Below, piece by piece: positions 22,232 through 34,065 of a stretch of 64,000 nt of DNA. The DNA is from Lasiosphaeris hirsuta. Taxonomy: Eukaryota; Ascomycota; Sordariomycetes; Sordariales; Lasiosphaeriaceae. The stretch is from assembly GCA_030549175.1 (NCBI GenBank), contig JAUKUA010000006.1, positions 3,472,001-3,536,000 of the forward strand. Reading direction: 5' to 3'. Made by a program: the position numbers and the translations under genes. Every line of letters starts with the position of its first letter. Position 1 is the stretch's first letter. The notes below the pieces were generated by a model that did no database searches, had not been told where the DNA came from, and was given only the letters and a program-made list of their open reading frames with translations.

Positions 22232-24799
22232 TCAGCCCAATGTACCAATCGAGATCGCACTGTGAAGACCCGGAGCTCTCAAGGTAGGCCCCCCGTTCCC
22301 ATTGCTGCCTCTGTAATTGTAATTCCGACTGGCGTCGACTCTCACATCAACCAGTCCCTGAGCCACAACGGCCCCGGGAGGCGCATAACCACCCAACGCC
22401 GTCACGGCAGCTGCGAATCCTCTCCAGAAGTCGCATGGCGTCTTTTGGTTCTGCACGTCGCCGATCGTTCCAAAGCCCCAATCCCCAACGTTGACGACCC
22501 CTTGGATGGACTCGAGGCCTCCGCCACTGCTAGGATGGTTCCTTGACACCAAAGGTATGTCAGCCTCGCCATTCTCAAGGCTGATAGCAAAAAGCTTTGA
22601 ACAGACAGAGCCTTGCACCCTAGTCCCAGTGGGGTTTGATTGGTAGGAACAAAGTCGGAAAAGGAAAAGGGAAAAAGCTCACCACTGCACCGTCGGCGGC
22701 ATGTTCCATACCACGCGATTGGTGTTAGGATTACCCGTTGTGATATATGAGGCGAAGTAGCTTTGCATGGCGGTGCTGATGCCGGTGACGAAAGCTGCGA
22801 GCCCCGGCGCCATGAGCAGAGCTAGGTCGTCGAGGAAGGTTGGTGTGTCGGCGGCAAAGGCCGAAGAGAAGAAGGTCGGGACGAGATCGGTGCCGTGAAA
22901 GCCCGGATAGACCGAGTACTGCATATTCCACACCCTCGAGTCGCCAAGAGCTTCAGTCAAGTCTGCAAGTTGGTGTTAGTGCGGGCAAAAAAAAAAAAAA
23001 AAGAAGGGGCCAAGGCAGATGCCAGCTGCCTCCCTTGTGCGACACTGGCCGGGGTGTAAACAATCGTTGAATCACCCAACAACTATTACTGGGGCCAAAA
23101 CACAGCGGGTTTGATAGCAGTCCTACCAATTGGCCGAGTAGCTGACTGCAGCAAGGCAACTCTCAAAGTGACAAGGGTGCTGCCGTCCACGGCTCAACCA
23201 ATCACGGACGAACCAGTGCTTGGGCGCGACTACCCCCTTTTTCACAAAATTCCCAACAAAAATAAAGATAGCCAAGCCCCTGGAAACACCGAGCACACAA
23301 CAACAAAAGGATGGCCACTTACACCTAACATTACACGTAAAGCAGCTGTCCCTCAAGAAGGCTGTCACCCTCGCCGCCTGAGTCGAATATTTCGGCTTCT
23401 TCGCCCCAACAGGGGGATAAAACGCTTCTACCTTCGCGCTCACCCCCTCCGACCGAGTGTAGTTCGGGAAGGAGGCATCCAAAAACGCCGAGAACTGAGC
23501 GTCGGTCTGCACAGCGCCGCCCACAAACAAGCTCGCCTCATCCGCAGTGTGCGAGAGAATCATTGACTCCACACCCTGCCAGAAGTTGCCCGTGCTCAGC
23601 TCCAGCAGCGGCATCTGCCGGATGAACGAGCCATCGGGTGTCGGCCCAACAGCAAAGGAGCCGGGTCTCTGCTGGAGGTTGAGTTCCTTGTTAGCCTTGG
23701 CAAGGACCGCGGGTTCGGCGGCGCGCAGGCATGCGAGTCCTTTTCCCCTACACCCGGCAAGGGCGGCGAAAGAGCTGAAGATATCCTCGACGGAGCCCGC
23801 GCGGTCCCATATGGGTTGGAAGGCCGGGGATTGCAGTATGGCCTTGGAGAAGAGCGGGTCCAGTTTTCCTCCTTCGGCAACGACGTGGTGAACGATGGAG
23901 CCGGCCCCCGCCGACTCCCCCATTGCAGTTACCTGGGTGGGATCGCCTCCGACCAGGTGGATGTAATCCCGAACCCACTGAAACGCCGCCCGCTGGTCGT
24001 GTAGCCCGGCATTCGGAGTACCCTCTTGCTCCATCGTCGTGCCGGCGAGGAAGCCGTATGAGCCGAGCCGGTAATTCATAGCGACAAAGATCATGTTGCC
24101 GTTGGCCTGGCCCATTATTCCAGAGCCATCGTAAAATGGGAGCTCCGGCTGGAGCGTGTCTTTACTTCCGAAAAGATACGCCCCGCCGTAGATCCAGACC
24201 GCCACTGGTAGCTTCAGGGATGGGTTATTGAGTGCCTTCCCAGGCACATAGACATCCAGGAATAGACAGTCCTCGCTTCCGCCCGTGAAAAGCGGGATAG
24301 GGATTCCGCCCAAGCTGGGTCAAGCCGTCAGAGTGCGAACATCTCCTGCTTTGGGACGAGAGAAAAGTTACATACAATTGGTTGACAGCAGCACCTATTG
24401 GGGAGGTGTTGCCCGACCCAACCAGATTCATCCCAGAAACAGCCGACTGAATGCATTTGGGACCGTAAGTACCGTCCTGCAGGGTCGAGTTGTTCGGTGG
24501 CGGAGCTGGCTTGGCCCATCGGAGGTTCCCTACCGGGGCTGCCGCAAAGCGGATATTCTTGAAGACATAGCTAGGACTTGGAGTCAGAGGGTGCTCTAAT
24601 CTCGTAGTGTCTTGCCCTTGAGCGCTGCTTACATATCGCTCGCCGATCGGTAGCTCGCTGCTCTATAAGACGCATAAGGGAGTGTAAGAATTGGTAAAGC
24701 CGACTGTTTCTGATAACTAATACCGAGCGGAAGTGGCGAGCAAGAAACGAGAGAAAAGAGCTGGAGAAAAAGGAGTGACAGCACCCAGGATGACGACAT
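22232..24799 (-). CDS. Secreted type-B carboxylesterase/lipase (alpha/beta hydrolase)
   Basis: Five exons are inferred: 24633-24799, 24376-24570, 23323-24314, 22683-22962 and 22232-22619. Phases are consistent and the product has 673 residues. It starts MSSSWVLSLLFLQLFSLVSC, a clear signal peptide, so the enzyme should be secreted. Family motifs in order are IYVFKNIRFAAAPVGNLRWA, GGSEDCLFLDVYVP, VWIYGGAY (oxyanion hole region), AMGESAGAGS with the nucleophile Ser near residue 250, SHTADEASLF supplying the probable acid near 377, and GFHGTDL with the catalytic His near 473. The full triad makes it likely active on carboxylic esters; the substrate is unknown. The third intron (22963-23322) is 360 nt with a long T-run, while the others are 61-63 nt. 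The C-terminal domain after 22619 is less typical. Confidence 0.9.
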
Positions 24800-26411
24800 C
24801 CTATCTATTTAACGAAACGAGAAAGGGAACGTGATAGCCTCTAACCAGCCCACGACGTCAAAGAGCCAAGAAAATCCGGAAGAGCCTCAACCCAAGACCT
24901 TGGCTACTAAATTGGGGGAATCATCTGATATAGGGCACCCAACTCCTCACTTAACCAGGTCCGCCCAACGGCTCATCCACGCTGGCAGAGAACCGCATCT
25001 TCTCACAAGGCAATATCCATCCGGGCTAGGAACTGCCTCATCCAGAGCCCCGGGCCCAGCCAACCCGCCTCGACGACACATCATCCCAACCCCGACCCTA
25101 GCTCCCGTCCAGCTCCCACAAATCGCAGACCCGAGTCGCCTTCCCCCATCGGCGCCGTAACCCCACACGTCAGCCCAGACAAGGTCACGCTCAATCTCCC
25201 TCGCATCCACGATCTCCATCCAAATAAAGCCCTTCGTAGTACAGCGAGTCGGGTGGTGAGAACAGAAAGCAATAAGAGGCAAAATCAGGAAAAGAGTGCG
25301 CCCCAAAGCTTATCCGTCGTCGCCGCCGCCCAGCTGAGGCTCCCGCGAGCGAATCAGGGCGGTGTGCCTGGCAGTCAGGGGGAAATTACGGGTATGAGAG
25401 GGCGCCTGAGGGCCGGCCAATCAGGGCAGACGGGTGGTCCTTTTTTGGGGGGGGGGGGGAAGGGGGCGGGGGAGCCCCATCTTTCCAGAAAAAAAAGTTC
25501 CAGGAAAGGGGAACAGGTTGAGTGACGGGTTGGTGCGATAAGCGATTGCGCGGGAGACGCGATTGAGTTGGTTGCGCGGAGGATACCGGGCGAGGGCCGG
25601 TTGGTCAGGTTGGCCGGGCTTGCACGGTTGGGGTTTGTGATGCGCCAGAGTCGCGAAAGCTCACGGATATTGAGATGACGGCCTAATCTGCCTCTGATGC
25701 CTGTCTTTGCCAGTCGTTCTGATCAGACCGACACAAAATCCCACGACCGGCCGGACTTACCTATGGATAAAGATGAAAGGACCCAAGTCACAAACCACGT
25801 CACGCGGCAGGCGACAGCCAAGGAAAAGGGGTTGTTGATTTCATTGGAGGTCAGTTACGAACACCAGGTAGCTCCCGAATAATTGTTAGCGCAGCACCAG
25901 CAAACATGCACAAGAACGTCCCTGTAGCTTTGATACTTCTCATTCAATCCTCGAAGATCTAAGCTGCCTAAGCAACCCATCGATACCAAAGGTATCATCA
26001 CCGGTCGTTAAGTCACACAACAGACTTCTCAATTTTCCTCCTGTCCTACCGGCCGTTGCAGTACCAAAGAGACAAACCCAACCAGCCTGACAACAAAAGA
26101 CGTCCTGCTAACCAAGGAGGAGCCGGGGTAGTCTGAAGATTTCCTCACCCCAAACGCCAAACAAGAAACTCGGATGCCATGCAAAATCAACGCTAAAATC
26201 CACGGTACCCCTGGAATCATCCTCGTCACCTAAAGAGAAGAGAAAAGAGACAGCTCAAATAGCTGCCTTCCACCACCTTGTTCTGTGCTCGCACTCCCAT
26301 GTCTTGAGCTTCATGTAGTCCAGAAGAGGATGGGCTCGGTGTATCCTAGTATCTAAAGCGCGTTGTTCATCTGCTCGTCGGCGTCGGCGGAATACGTTTG
26401 CGTCCCCAACA
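24800..26411. other. Intergenic region upstream of the carboxylesterase
   Basis: No coding frame is supported. A run of 13 G's lies at 25447-25459, followed by more G-rich sequence. The 3' flank of the Ysc84 gene occupies the right end. Confidence 0.55.
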
Positions 26412-27868
26412 TTACTCCTTCATCTTTACGTAATTACTGGGGAATACGCCATGCTTTGTGCCGATCATTCCCGTCCTGTTCCGAAGTCAGTGCATGTCAC
26501 TCCCGCAAGCAAGGGCAAAACCTCAGCACGTACCACCAGTCATTATCGCTTTCCGTCTTTTTCAACACCGTGATGATATCACCTTTCTTGAACCCAAGGT
26601 CGCCCGGTTGGTCTGCATCGAAATTAAAGAGTGCCACTGCCTCGTTTTTCTTCATCAGCGCCTGCTTGCTGGCAAAGTTAGGCTTTGGTGCTGCCGGTCG
26701 GCCCGGTCCGACCTTTTTGTCAGTGGCGCCGGGAGATGCCGGTTGATTTGACGCTTGGAATCTGTTCTCGTGGAACGTGCTCGACCTCGACCCTTGCGAA
26801 AGACCTTGTGGTTGTTGTTGATCGTACGTATCGTCCTGCCAGGTGTTGGCTCGCTTCGGCCGACCGAACTCGTCGTGGGCGTGCCCTTCGTCTTGACCTC
26901 CTTCCCTACGCTGGCCCTCGCCGTATGCGTTCCCAGTCTTGTTCCCCCACACTACATTGTCATGGCTGTCGTCATAAACAGGAATATCGTTGTACATACG
27001 GTCATCCACCACTGCTGCTTGGGCCGCGCCGCTGAAGACTCTCGAGTTCAAAATGCTGAGGAGCGGGTACGCTTGTGGCGGGGGGCGTTCGGATCCTGTG
27101 AGGAGGTCGCGCGCCGCAATCGGGCGGCCGTAGAGTTTTGTGTTGGCATCTTTTCGCTCAATGATAACCGAGCCCTCGAGGGATACGCCGGCGAATAAGC
27201 CCTTTGTCTTGGAGTAGCTGAAAATCCCCGCCACGCTCCTTAGCGATGCAGCTCCAGCTGCCTCGGCGTTTCGGCCAATCGGTCCGGCTGCAATCGAAAC
27301 ATTTCCGCCGAGTGTAAGAGATCCGGCCTGTGAGAAGGTCTTTACGGCGCTCGCATCGTTGAGAATAAAGACAAAGTCAGTAATCTCGAAACCGATCTGA
27401 CCTCCGAAGCCGGCACCACCCGTCGCGATAGCTGTCGGCGCGCTCCAAGTACCATCGGCGAGGCGAGCGACCACGAGACCCGAGCCAAAGCGGGCGGAAC
27501 CGAGAAAGCCGGCCTTGATGACTGTAAGGATGGCAAGGCCCTATAGTAGTTGAAGACGCATTGGTTAGTAGCTGAAGACCATCTCAAACCCGCGTCGTTG
27601 AGATCGCGAGACATGGCAAATAGGCGTCCGTTCTTCCCTTACCTTTGCATTTGCGAGCACTGAAGGTGGGATAACCTTGTCAGGTCCAAAAGATTGACGA
27701 GGGTCAATAAACGATGTCAGAATTTTCCCGCATTTCTTACATTCCGCTAGAAGAAAGAATGTCAGTCACTTATCGTGGCCGCGGTGTGATGCACGTCGCC
27801 AAGTGCCACGGAACGGTCGGGAGGGGCTTACAGGCCAAAGACGACGGAAGAGGATTGTTGAGCCCCAT
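26412..27868 (-). CDS. YSC84: Ysc84/Lsb3-type SYLF plus SH3 actin-patch protein
   Basis: Four exons are inferred: 27832-27868, 27643-27746, 26534-27540 and 26412-26475, encoding 403 residues. The N-terminal SYLF domain (residues about 1-215) shows MGLNNPLPSSLASECKKCGK, FGPDKVIPPSVLANAKGLAI and GFGGQIGFEITDFVFILND. This domain binds phosphoinositides and actin in the yeast family. A low-complexity, Gln/Gly/charged linker follows. The C-terminal SH3 domain (about 345-403) has ALFNFDADQPGDLGFKKGD, then the conserved WW split by the last intron, and ends GVFPSNYVKMKE. The expected place of action is cortical actin patches during endocytosis. The tiny last exon restores the complete SH3, which supports the splice model. 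Confidence 0.93.
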
Positions 27869-29079
27869 GGTTGGTAGCTTTCTCGGGTGCAAATATCGCG
27901 ATGGCAAAAACGGTAGGCGCGGAGAGAGAGAGAGCGGAAAATGTGGTGGTGGTGTCAGATGTCGCAAAGCACAGGGAAAGGCTTCGAGTTGGGAGGGAGC
28001 CTGCGGGAAGGGGAGGGATGCCTGGGTGGATGCGTGGGGTCGAATTCTGGTGTGTTCGCTCCGCTCACGGTAAGCCGCCAGTGACACTTGCAGGATTTCC
28101 AGCGGGTATCCGGCTTGGCGGGGCACAGGGGATGTGCTGTAAGGCTTGGGCTGTGACGGAAGTATATAGTGCACACTCTCCACTCTCTTGACCATCCGTG
28201 CAAGGAGAGAGCTCGCGAAGAAGCCGATCGCCGCGCGTCGATAGCGGCTGTGGATGGCAAATGATAACCCACCTACCTAGGTTAGGTAGTGGTTGTCGCC
28301 CAGTGGGATGTCATGCGCAAAATCGTCGAGCCCTCTTGTCTTCGGAGCTTCCCCGCATCGCTAAAGCCCGCCGGGAAAGGAAATTTTGGCTGCGCCTTGT
28401 GACAGGGATCCCGACTCCCGAGACACTGGGAAATTGAGTATCAGACGGAATAGAAGACGTTTTGTCTTGACGACTTGAGTGTTGCGACGGAAGAAAAAGA
28501 CTCAAGCTATGTTGAGCGGTTTTGGGGGGATGGATGCAGTCTCTCTCTGCTGGTCCCTGACGATCTCTGCACAGTAATCCGTTCGCTGGGGACTTCAAGT
28601 TTCCTAATCTCACTCAGCAAACACAGCCCTGACATCATCGCTCACCCGCCACATTGTGGCTGAGCCTAGCACGCTGGCTTTAACAGGCGTCAAGCCTCGG
28701 TGCCTCGTCAACTCCAACTCCGACCGCGATTAGTGGGCCCCCATCCTGCCAACTTTGCATCTCAATCCCCAGCCAACGAACGCAGCATCCTGGTCGCAAC
28801 CACACAGCACCCCATCCATCACAAGAGGCGACTCCTCTGCGCAATCCGCAGCCACATCCCACACACGCACCACACACGACGACGTACCATCCCGCCCGAA
28901 CCGTCCGAACGACATCGCCGGGTGCCCGTGACCGACCTGAAACACTGTCTCTCACGACGCTCGCCCCCGGAATCTTTTCAACGGAGGGGGAACGCCCCGG
29001 CAAACAGACAGCGTTGCGCAACGCCCCTCCTTACACACCCGACGACAAACCACTTGACAATCTAAACCAAGCCGCAACC
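27869..29079. other. Divergent promoter region between YSC84 and the SNARE gene
   Basis: It holds both promoters and leaders. A relaxed CTACCTAGGTTAGGTAG palindrome lies near 28271-28290. The stretch before 29079 is a C/A-rich leader typical of fungal 5' UTRs. No other gene is supported. Confidence 0.6.
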
Positions 29080-29448
29080 ATGTCCGACGCCTTTGAGCGC
29101 GAGCGCCAGAACAATGCCCGGCTGGACGAACTCTCCGCCAAGGTCTCCGCCCTGCGCGGCGTCACCATCGACATCTTCGATAGCGCACGCTCACACGAGG
29201 TGATTGACTCGACAGTACGTTATCCTCCTTTTTCACGAGAAGAACCGGCGGTATGAGATGTCAGTACTGATACTGTTTTTGCTGTGCAGAGCGAGACTTT
29301 CTCTTCTATGACGACGCAGCTCAAGGGCTCGGCCGGACGCCTGGGGCGCATGGCCGCGTCCGGGAACAAAGTGGCAGTATTCAAGCTGTCAGGCATTATC
29401 ATCGGTTCGATCTTGGTTTTTTACTACACTTGGAGACTGTTGTTTTAG
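29080..29448 (+). CDS. SFT1: Sft1/Bet1-like Golgi SNARE
   Basis: Two exons are inferred, 29080-29214 and 29290-29448, joined by a 75-nt GT-AG intron in phase 0, giving 97 residues. The protein starts MSDAFERERQNNARLDELSA. It carries one heptad-patterned SNARE helix with LSAKVSALRGVTIDIF, and ends in a tail anchor (KLSGIIIGSILVFYYTWRLLF). Length and layout match the short Qc-SNAREs Sft1 and Bet1 that act in ER-Golgi or intra-Golgi fusion. The size (97 residues, as in yeast Sft1) and the short N-terminus favour Sft1, but Bet1 cannot be excluded. Confidence 0.87.
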
Positions 29449-29901
29449 GTTGTCTTCTCCATCGAATACGGCGACCTTATAATGAAGAGCACTGGCAACA
29501 GGACCGGCCAGTGAGGCTCTAGCGGGGTTGCAAATGGGGAGAAAACATCCTTCCTGTATCTGTACATTTATTCGGGCGAGATACCTCCGGTTCGACAGTT
29601 GCACATAGTTCGGGCATAGCATTGGCGTAAAGGGTTTGGCATAAGATAGGGGAGGTAGCAACAATCGATATTGACGCGCAACGCCATCAAGAAGCAAAGT
29701 ATCATGCCATTACAATAACTGTCTTAGCCCTGTGCAGTCTAAATGTTGCAGAAATAAGCACATTGCCGCTGGCGGTTTTTGTCTTTCCAGTCTGCCTAAG
29801 CAATCGAATTCATGTATTTTCTGAAAATCATGGCCTAACGCTGCTCCCTTCCTTACTTCCATGGCCCACACTCGCGCACCGGTAGGCCCTTGATCATAAG
29901 T
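29449..29901. other. Short convergent intergenic region
   Basis: The 3' ends of the SNARE and ArfGAP genes converge here. Only terminator and UTR sequence is expected, and no further gene is seen. Confidence 0.6.
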
Positions 29902-31694
29902 TTATTGCCAGACATTCGAGAAGAGATCCTCACTGGCTCCAAACCCAGATGCTGGCTTAGATGCTCCACCAGTAGCAGCAGCCGGTGTAACTGTGCTGCT
30001 TGTCCAGCCACCAAACTCCTCATCTGCGGCTACCTTAGGCGCCACCGAAAAGCCACCAGAGGCACCAGGCACAATTGGCTGGCTAGCGAAAGAAGAACTT
30101 GAAGCGCCCGCGAAAGAAGAGCTGGAAGCACCCCAGCCCCCAAAGTCATTCGTTGTAGTCGGAGCTGGCTTGGGCACCTCGGGGCTCTTCTTTGGAGCTT
30201 CAGGAGCAGACCACGCGTTGCCCCAGACGTCGGCCCCAGACAGCGTGTTAGATCCGAAAGATCCGAGGGAGCCCATGGGATTCGATGCCGTCGAAGCGGC
30301 GGCAGGAGCAGGCTTTGATTGGGGCGCAGACAAGTTGAAGACAGAGGAGGGCATAGCCGCCGATACTGAGGCTACGGCCGGCCGAGCCGGAGCGGACGCA
30401 CGTGGAGGAGATGCCGATGAGAAGTCAAATAAGTCACCGAGGGCTGCCGAGGCAGGCGCCGGCTGAGGCCGGGGAGCAGCGGCTTGGGTCGGAGCTGGCG
30501 ATGTAAATGAGCTGAACCCCCCTAGAGGGCTGCCGATGGATCGCTTTGGCTGGTGTGTGGACGGAGCCGGCTTTGAGTCGAAGAAGCTGCCGCCACCCAG
30601 GCTCGGGAACGCAGCAGTGCTAGTTTGGGAATTCGAGCGCGAGGAGGAGAAGCTACCAAGATTGGCAAAGGCATCCTTCTGGGGGGACTTCGCAGGCGCT
30701 GGGCCTCCAAAGCTCAGGCTGCTGAAGGCATCCAAGCCCCCAAAAGAGCTTTGGGTTTGGGTCATGCCCGTGGGAGACGGCATTCCACTCATAGAACCGG
30801 AAGGCACATGAGAAACGCTCTGTTGTTGGGTTCGAGGAGCGGTCGCATACAGTGAGAGGATAGACTGCTTCAAATCGGGCCGAGACTGGTTTCCAGCACC
30901 GGGAGTACCAGTAGTACTCGCCGGCCTCGGAGGCGCGGCAGTCTCAGCTCCCAAGAAGTCCAAACCCAGTAGCGAGTCCTTTGTACTTGTCGCCTTTGGC
31001 GGGGCAGGATTGGCCTTCGGGGGTACCTGTGTCGCCGTTGGTCCAGCGGTGCTTGATCTTTGCGGAATCGGGTCTGCCCCGATGAGATCACCAGGCGAGG
31101 CCGCAATCGACCGTTGACCTGTTGTCTGGCCAAAGGACGCCTTGCGTGCTGATTCCCGCCGCTCAAGGACCTTCTTCTCCTTTACCACGCTAAGCGGTAC
31201 ATCGTCGTCGCCTTCGGCATCCAAAGTTGAAGGATCCGGCATCGGCCCATCCATCACCCACCGCTTCAGCTCATATTTGGTTCGAATAAAGTTCTCGATC
31301 TTGGATTCGGAGGGCGTATGGCCTGGCGCCAGCTTGGCTTCCCAGTACTTGTTGGCGCGCGCATTTCCCCAGTTGACCACACTCTGGAGCTGTTCATCAG
31401 TCCATGAGTCCAAGTCAACCGACTTGACACGGCTGATGTGGGTGCCCATCCCGCGATGGATGCCTGAGCAGCGGATGCAAACGAAGACGCCGAGGTTCCA
31501 GCTGGCCCATCGTGGATCTAGGACAAGGAGCAGTCAGCACGACACAGGGAATTCCCAATCCGACGATTTTACTCACGTTTGTTGCGTTTGCAGTCGGCGC
31601 ACACCTTGTTGGCTTCCAATTTCAGGAGCGCCTTGATCGTCACTAGGTTTTGGGCTGCCCGCTCGGCGCCAGGGTTAGGCGGTCGTCGAGACAT
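29902..31694 (-). CDS. AGE2: Age2-like ArfGAP with disordered Ser/Ala/Pro-rich tail
   Basis: Two exons are inferred, 31577-31694 and 29902-31517, with a 59-nt intron inside the zinc-finger region; the product has 577 residues. The ArfGAP domain (about 10-130) has the C4 zinc finger [16 protein letters not shown] followed by [20 protein letters not shown], including the arginine finger region, and then [20 protein letters not shown]. It stimulates GTP hydrolysis on Arf at the Golgi or endosomes. The remaining 440 residues are low-complexity, with repeated F-G-G, N-P and W-G motifs ([22 protein letters not shown]). Such motifs in ArfGAPs often bind coat or adaptor proteins. The orthology to AGE2/SMAP is from domain layout. 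Confidence 0.9.
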
Positions 31695-32922
31695 GGTGAT
31701 TAATTTGCAAGTTGCTGTAGGTTGGAGGGTTGGTTCATTCAAATATTGCCAAGTTCAAGTTATGTCGTGTGCCGTCTCCAAGTCCTCTAGGCTGGCGTTT
31801 TAGAGCCAGATAGGCGTCCTCGAGGACAAAGGGTACCTAAGGTAAAATGGTGGGGCAACCTACGCCTAGACTCCCAGGGCTGGGCCCAGGGTTGTGCTCA
31901 ACTCTGCACGGGCCTAGACCATGCGCCGCATTATCAGACATCAAACTTCACTGGGCCACATACCCAACTCTTTCGTCACAACAATTGAAGAATCGCGGCA
32001 CCACACGCAGATGATGCGTGAAGTTGTATGGTCGCACTCAGTTAGCGTACAAAATAACCCCTAGTCTTTATTCTATTACCTTTGAGGCTTCCTCGTATTT
32101 GGATAATTTCTGGGCGCCAGTCTAAAGTTATCTAAGGGCTGACAGTGTTACGCTTTTCTTACGGTCAGGTTTATGAGTACTACAGAGAACACTTTCAGCT
32201 ATCTGTAGCCAATGCTGAAAGAAATCCTTTTTCAAGAAGACAGTTGAGGAAAGCAGAAGACCTCAATATTTTGTCATTTGGTCTAAACGCTCTTTGCGCC
32301 TGTTCACTGACCCAGATTACATCCAAAGCCTCTCGACCACGTACTTGCAAACCAACGAGACAACACAGAGCACGCAGTTAGGCTCTCGGAATGCTGCAAA
32401 CATGGAGTCTCTCGGCCCCCCGTGTTCGCCCACATTTAGTTGGCTACAGCTTGGGCAAATGCGGCAGCGGCCCGATTCTTGACAAGCTATCACCTACGTT
32501 GGCTTATTGGTGATCTTGGTATCCTGCAACAGGATGGAGAGCCGAGGAAAGAGCATCAAACGCGCGGGAGAAACGTTGTCTGCAACCCTAACCCTTTACC
32601 CCATCTATATTTCGTAGGGATCTGACAACACAAATCACTGGTGCAGCGGACCGGAACCCCCACTATTAATGCGAAGGGCGCAGCCAGGGACTTACGACGT
32701 CACTGAAGCTCTCTTTCGTTGATTCCAAACCACATCAAGGGCTATTTCCAGACTAGTATCACAGCCTCGTAGTATTTGTCAGTGGCGATTAGTATCGTGA
32801 TTCCAGCCCGAACTACATTCAGCTCGGATCGAGTCCAACGACCTCACATTCAACGTATAAAGACCCCTCGTCATCCACCCATCATCCACCCACCTATCTC
32901 ATTGCGCCCCCAGCAATTCTTG
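31695..32922. other. Divergent promoter region between ArfGAP and methionine sulfoxide reductase
   Basis: Two genes are transcribed outwards from this 1.2 kb. The inner part (32000-32640) is AT-richer and holds no supported frame. A TACCTAAGGTA near-palindrome lies at about 31834. Confidence 0.55.
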
Positions 32923-33570
32923 ATGCGCTCCACTCATCAGCCCGCACTCTGTCTCCGCATTCTGCGCGCCTTCCTCACCCGGCCCCGGCCCCAGCCAACG
33001 TCCTTCACATTCCGCCCGCCCCCAGGGTCCAACACTAAAACGCTCAAGTCGATGTCCTCGATCCCCTTCTTCGGCAGTTTCTTCAGCTCCTCCTCCTCCT
33101 CCAAAATGGCCACCTCGTACCCCGATGCGCGCAGCCCCGACGAGTGGCGCGCCGTGCTCAACAAGGAGCAGTTCCGCATCCTGCGCGAGAAGGGCACCGA
33201 GCCGCCCGGCTCGGGCAAGTTCGACAAGCACTACCCGAGCGAGGGCGTGTACGCGTGCGCCGGCTGCAGCGCCCCGCTGTACAAGGCTGGCCACAAGTTC
33301 TCGTCGGGCTGCGGCTGGCCTGCCTACTTTGACAGCATCCCCGGCGCCGTCACGCGCCACGAGGACCGCGCCTTCGGCATGGCCCGCACCGAGATCGTGT
33401 GCTCCAGCTGCGGCGGCCACCTCGGCCACGTCTTTAAGGGTGAGGGCTTCCCCACGCCCACGGACGAGCGCCACTGCGTCAATAGCGTCAGTCTCACCTT
33501 TTCGCCCGACGACGCCGCGCCTTCTCAAGCGGCTGATGGAAAGGCCGATAAGCCCGAGAGCAAGGCTTGA
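32923..33570 (+). CDS. MSRB: Peptide methionine-R-sulfoxide reductase (MsrB)
   Basis: This intronless frame encodes 215 residues from the ATG at 32923. The core (about 70-195) is a complete MsrB: EWRAVLNKEQFRILREKGTE, PPGSGKFDKHYPSEGVYAC, structural zinc cysteines CAGC and CSSC, the SSGCGWPAYFDSI motif, GHVF, and the catalytic Cys in RHCVNSVSLTF. It reduces methionine-R-sulfoxide in proteins with thioredoxin. The N-terminus MRSTHQPALCLRILRAFLTR is basic and hydrophobic like a mitochondrial presequence. In-frame ATGs at 33052 and 33106 would give forms without it, and the one at 33106 has the stronger context (AAAATGG). Dual mitochondrial and cytosolic products are therefore plausible. The short C-terminal tail is Ala/Lys/Asp-rich. 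Confidence 0.94.
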   Translation: MRSTHQPALCLRILRAFLTRPRPQPTSFTFRPPPGSNTKTLKSMSSIPFFGSFFSSSSSSKMATSYPDARSPDEWRAVLNKEQFRILREKGTEPPGSGKFDKHYPSEGVYACAGCSAPLYKAGHKFSSGCGWPAYFDSIPGAVTRHEDRAFGMARTEIVCSSCGGHLGHVFKGEGFPTPTDERHCVNSVSLTFSPDDAAPSQAADGKADKPESKA

Positions 33571-34065
33571 TTGGGTTTAAGAGAGGGGGCTGTTGGTCTC
33601 TCCGTGCTGCTGTAAGATCAATTGAGATTTGTAGAGATGAATGAAGTAATGCACGAGATTGGACCCGGTGTTTAGATTTAATTAGGCCAGTCAAATATTC
33701 CGCCCTCCTTGAGCAGTTTGCCCATGAAGCCCTAGAGAAAGAAATGACAGAAGTAAAACAAAGTTCTTACGTCAAGTATAACGTGAAGAAAATGATAGCT
33801 ACGTTGAAACAGCATCAGTACTGAAATTGCCTTTACCTTGCATTATCTTTAGGTCTGTTTTTGTTCTCCCCGATAGCTTTTCAACCTAGAATTTGTAGGA
33901 ACAGACGAGGGGAGACTTCTATTGCCCTATAAGTTATTGAGATATGAGCCGCCGACTGTCTCGCTATATGCATGCTTGGATCAAGAACGGCAAGCAAATG
34001 TGTGTAGTAGTTTACAGAAAAATGCCCCTACAAGGTAAGGTAGCATATGGTTTTACCCTCGTCAT
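33571..34065. other. Convergent intergenic region
   Basis: The 3' flanks of two converging genes. It is AT-richer than its surroundings, and no gene or repeat was seen. Confidence 0.6.
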
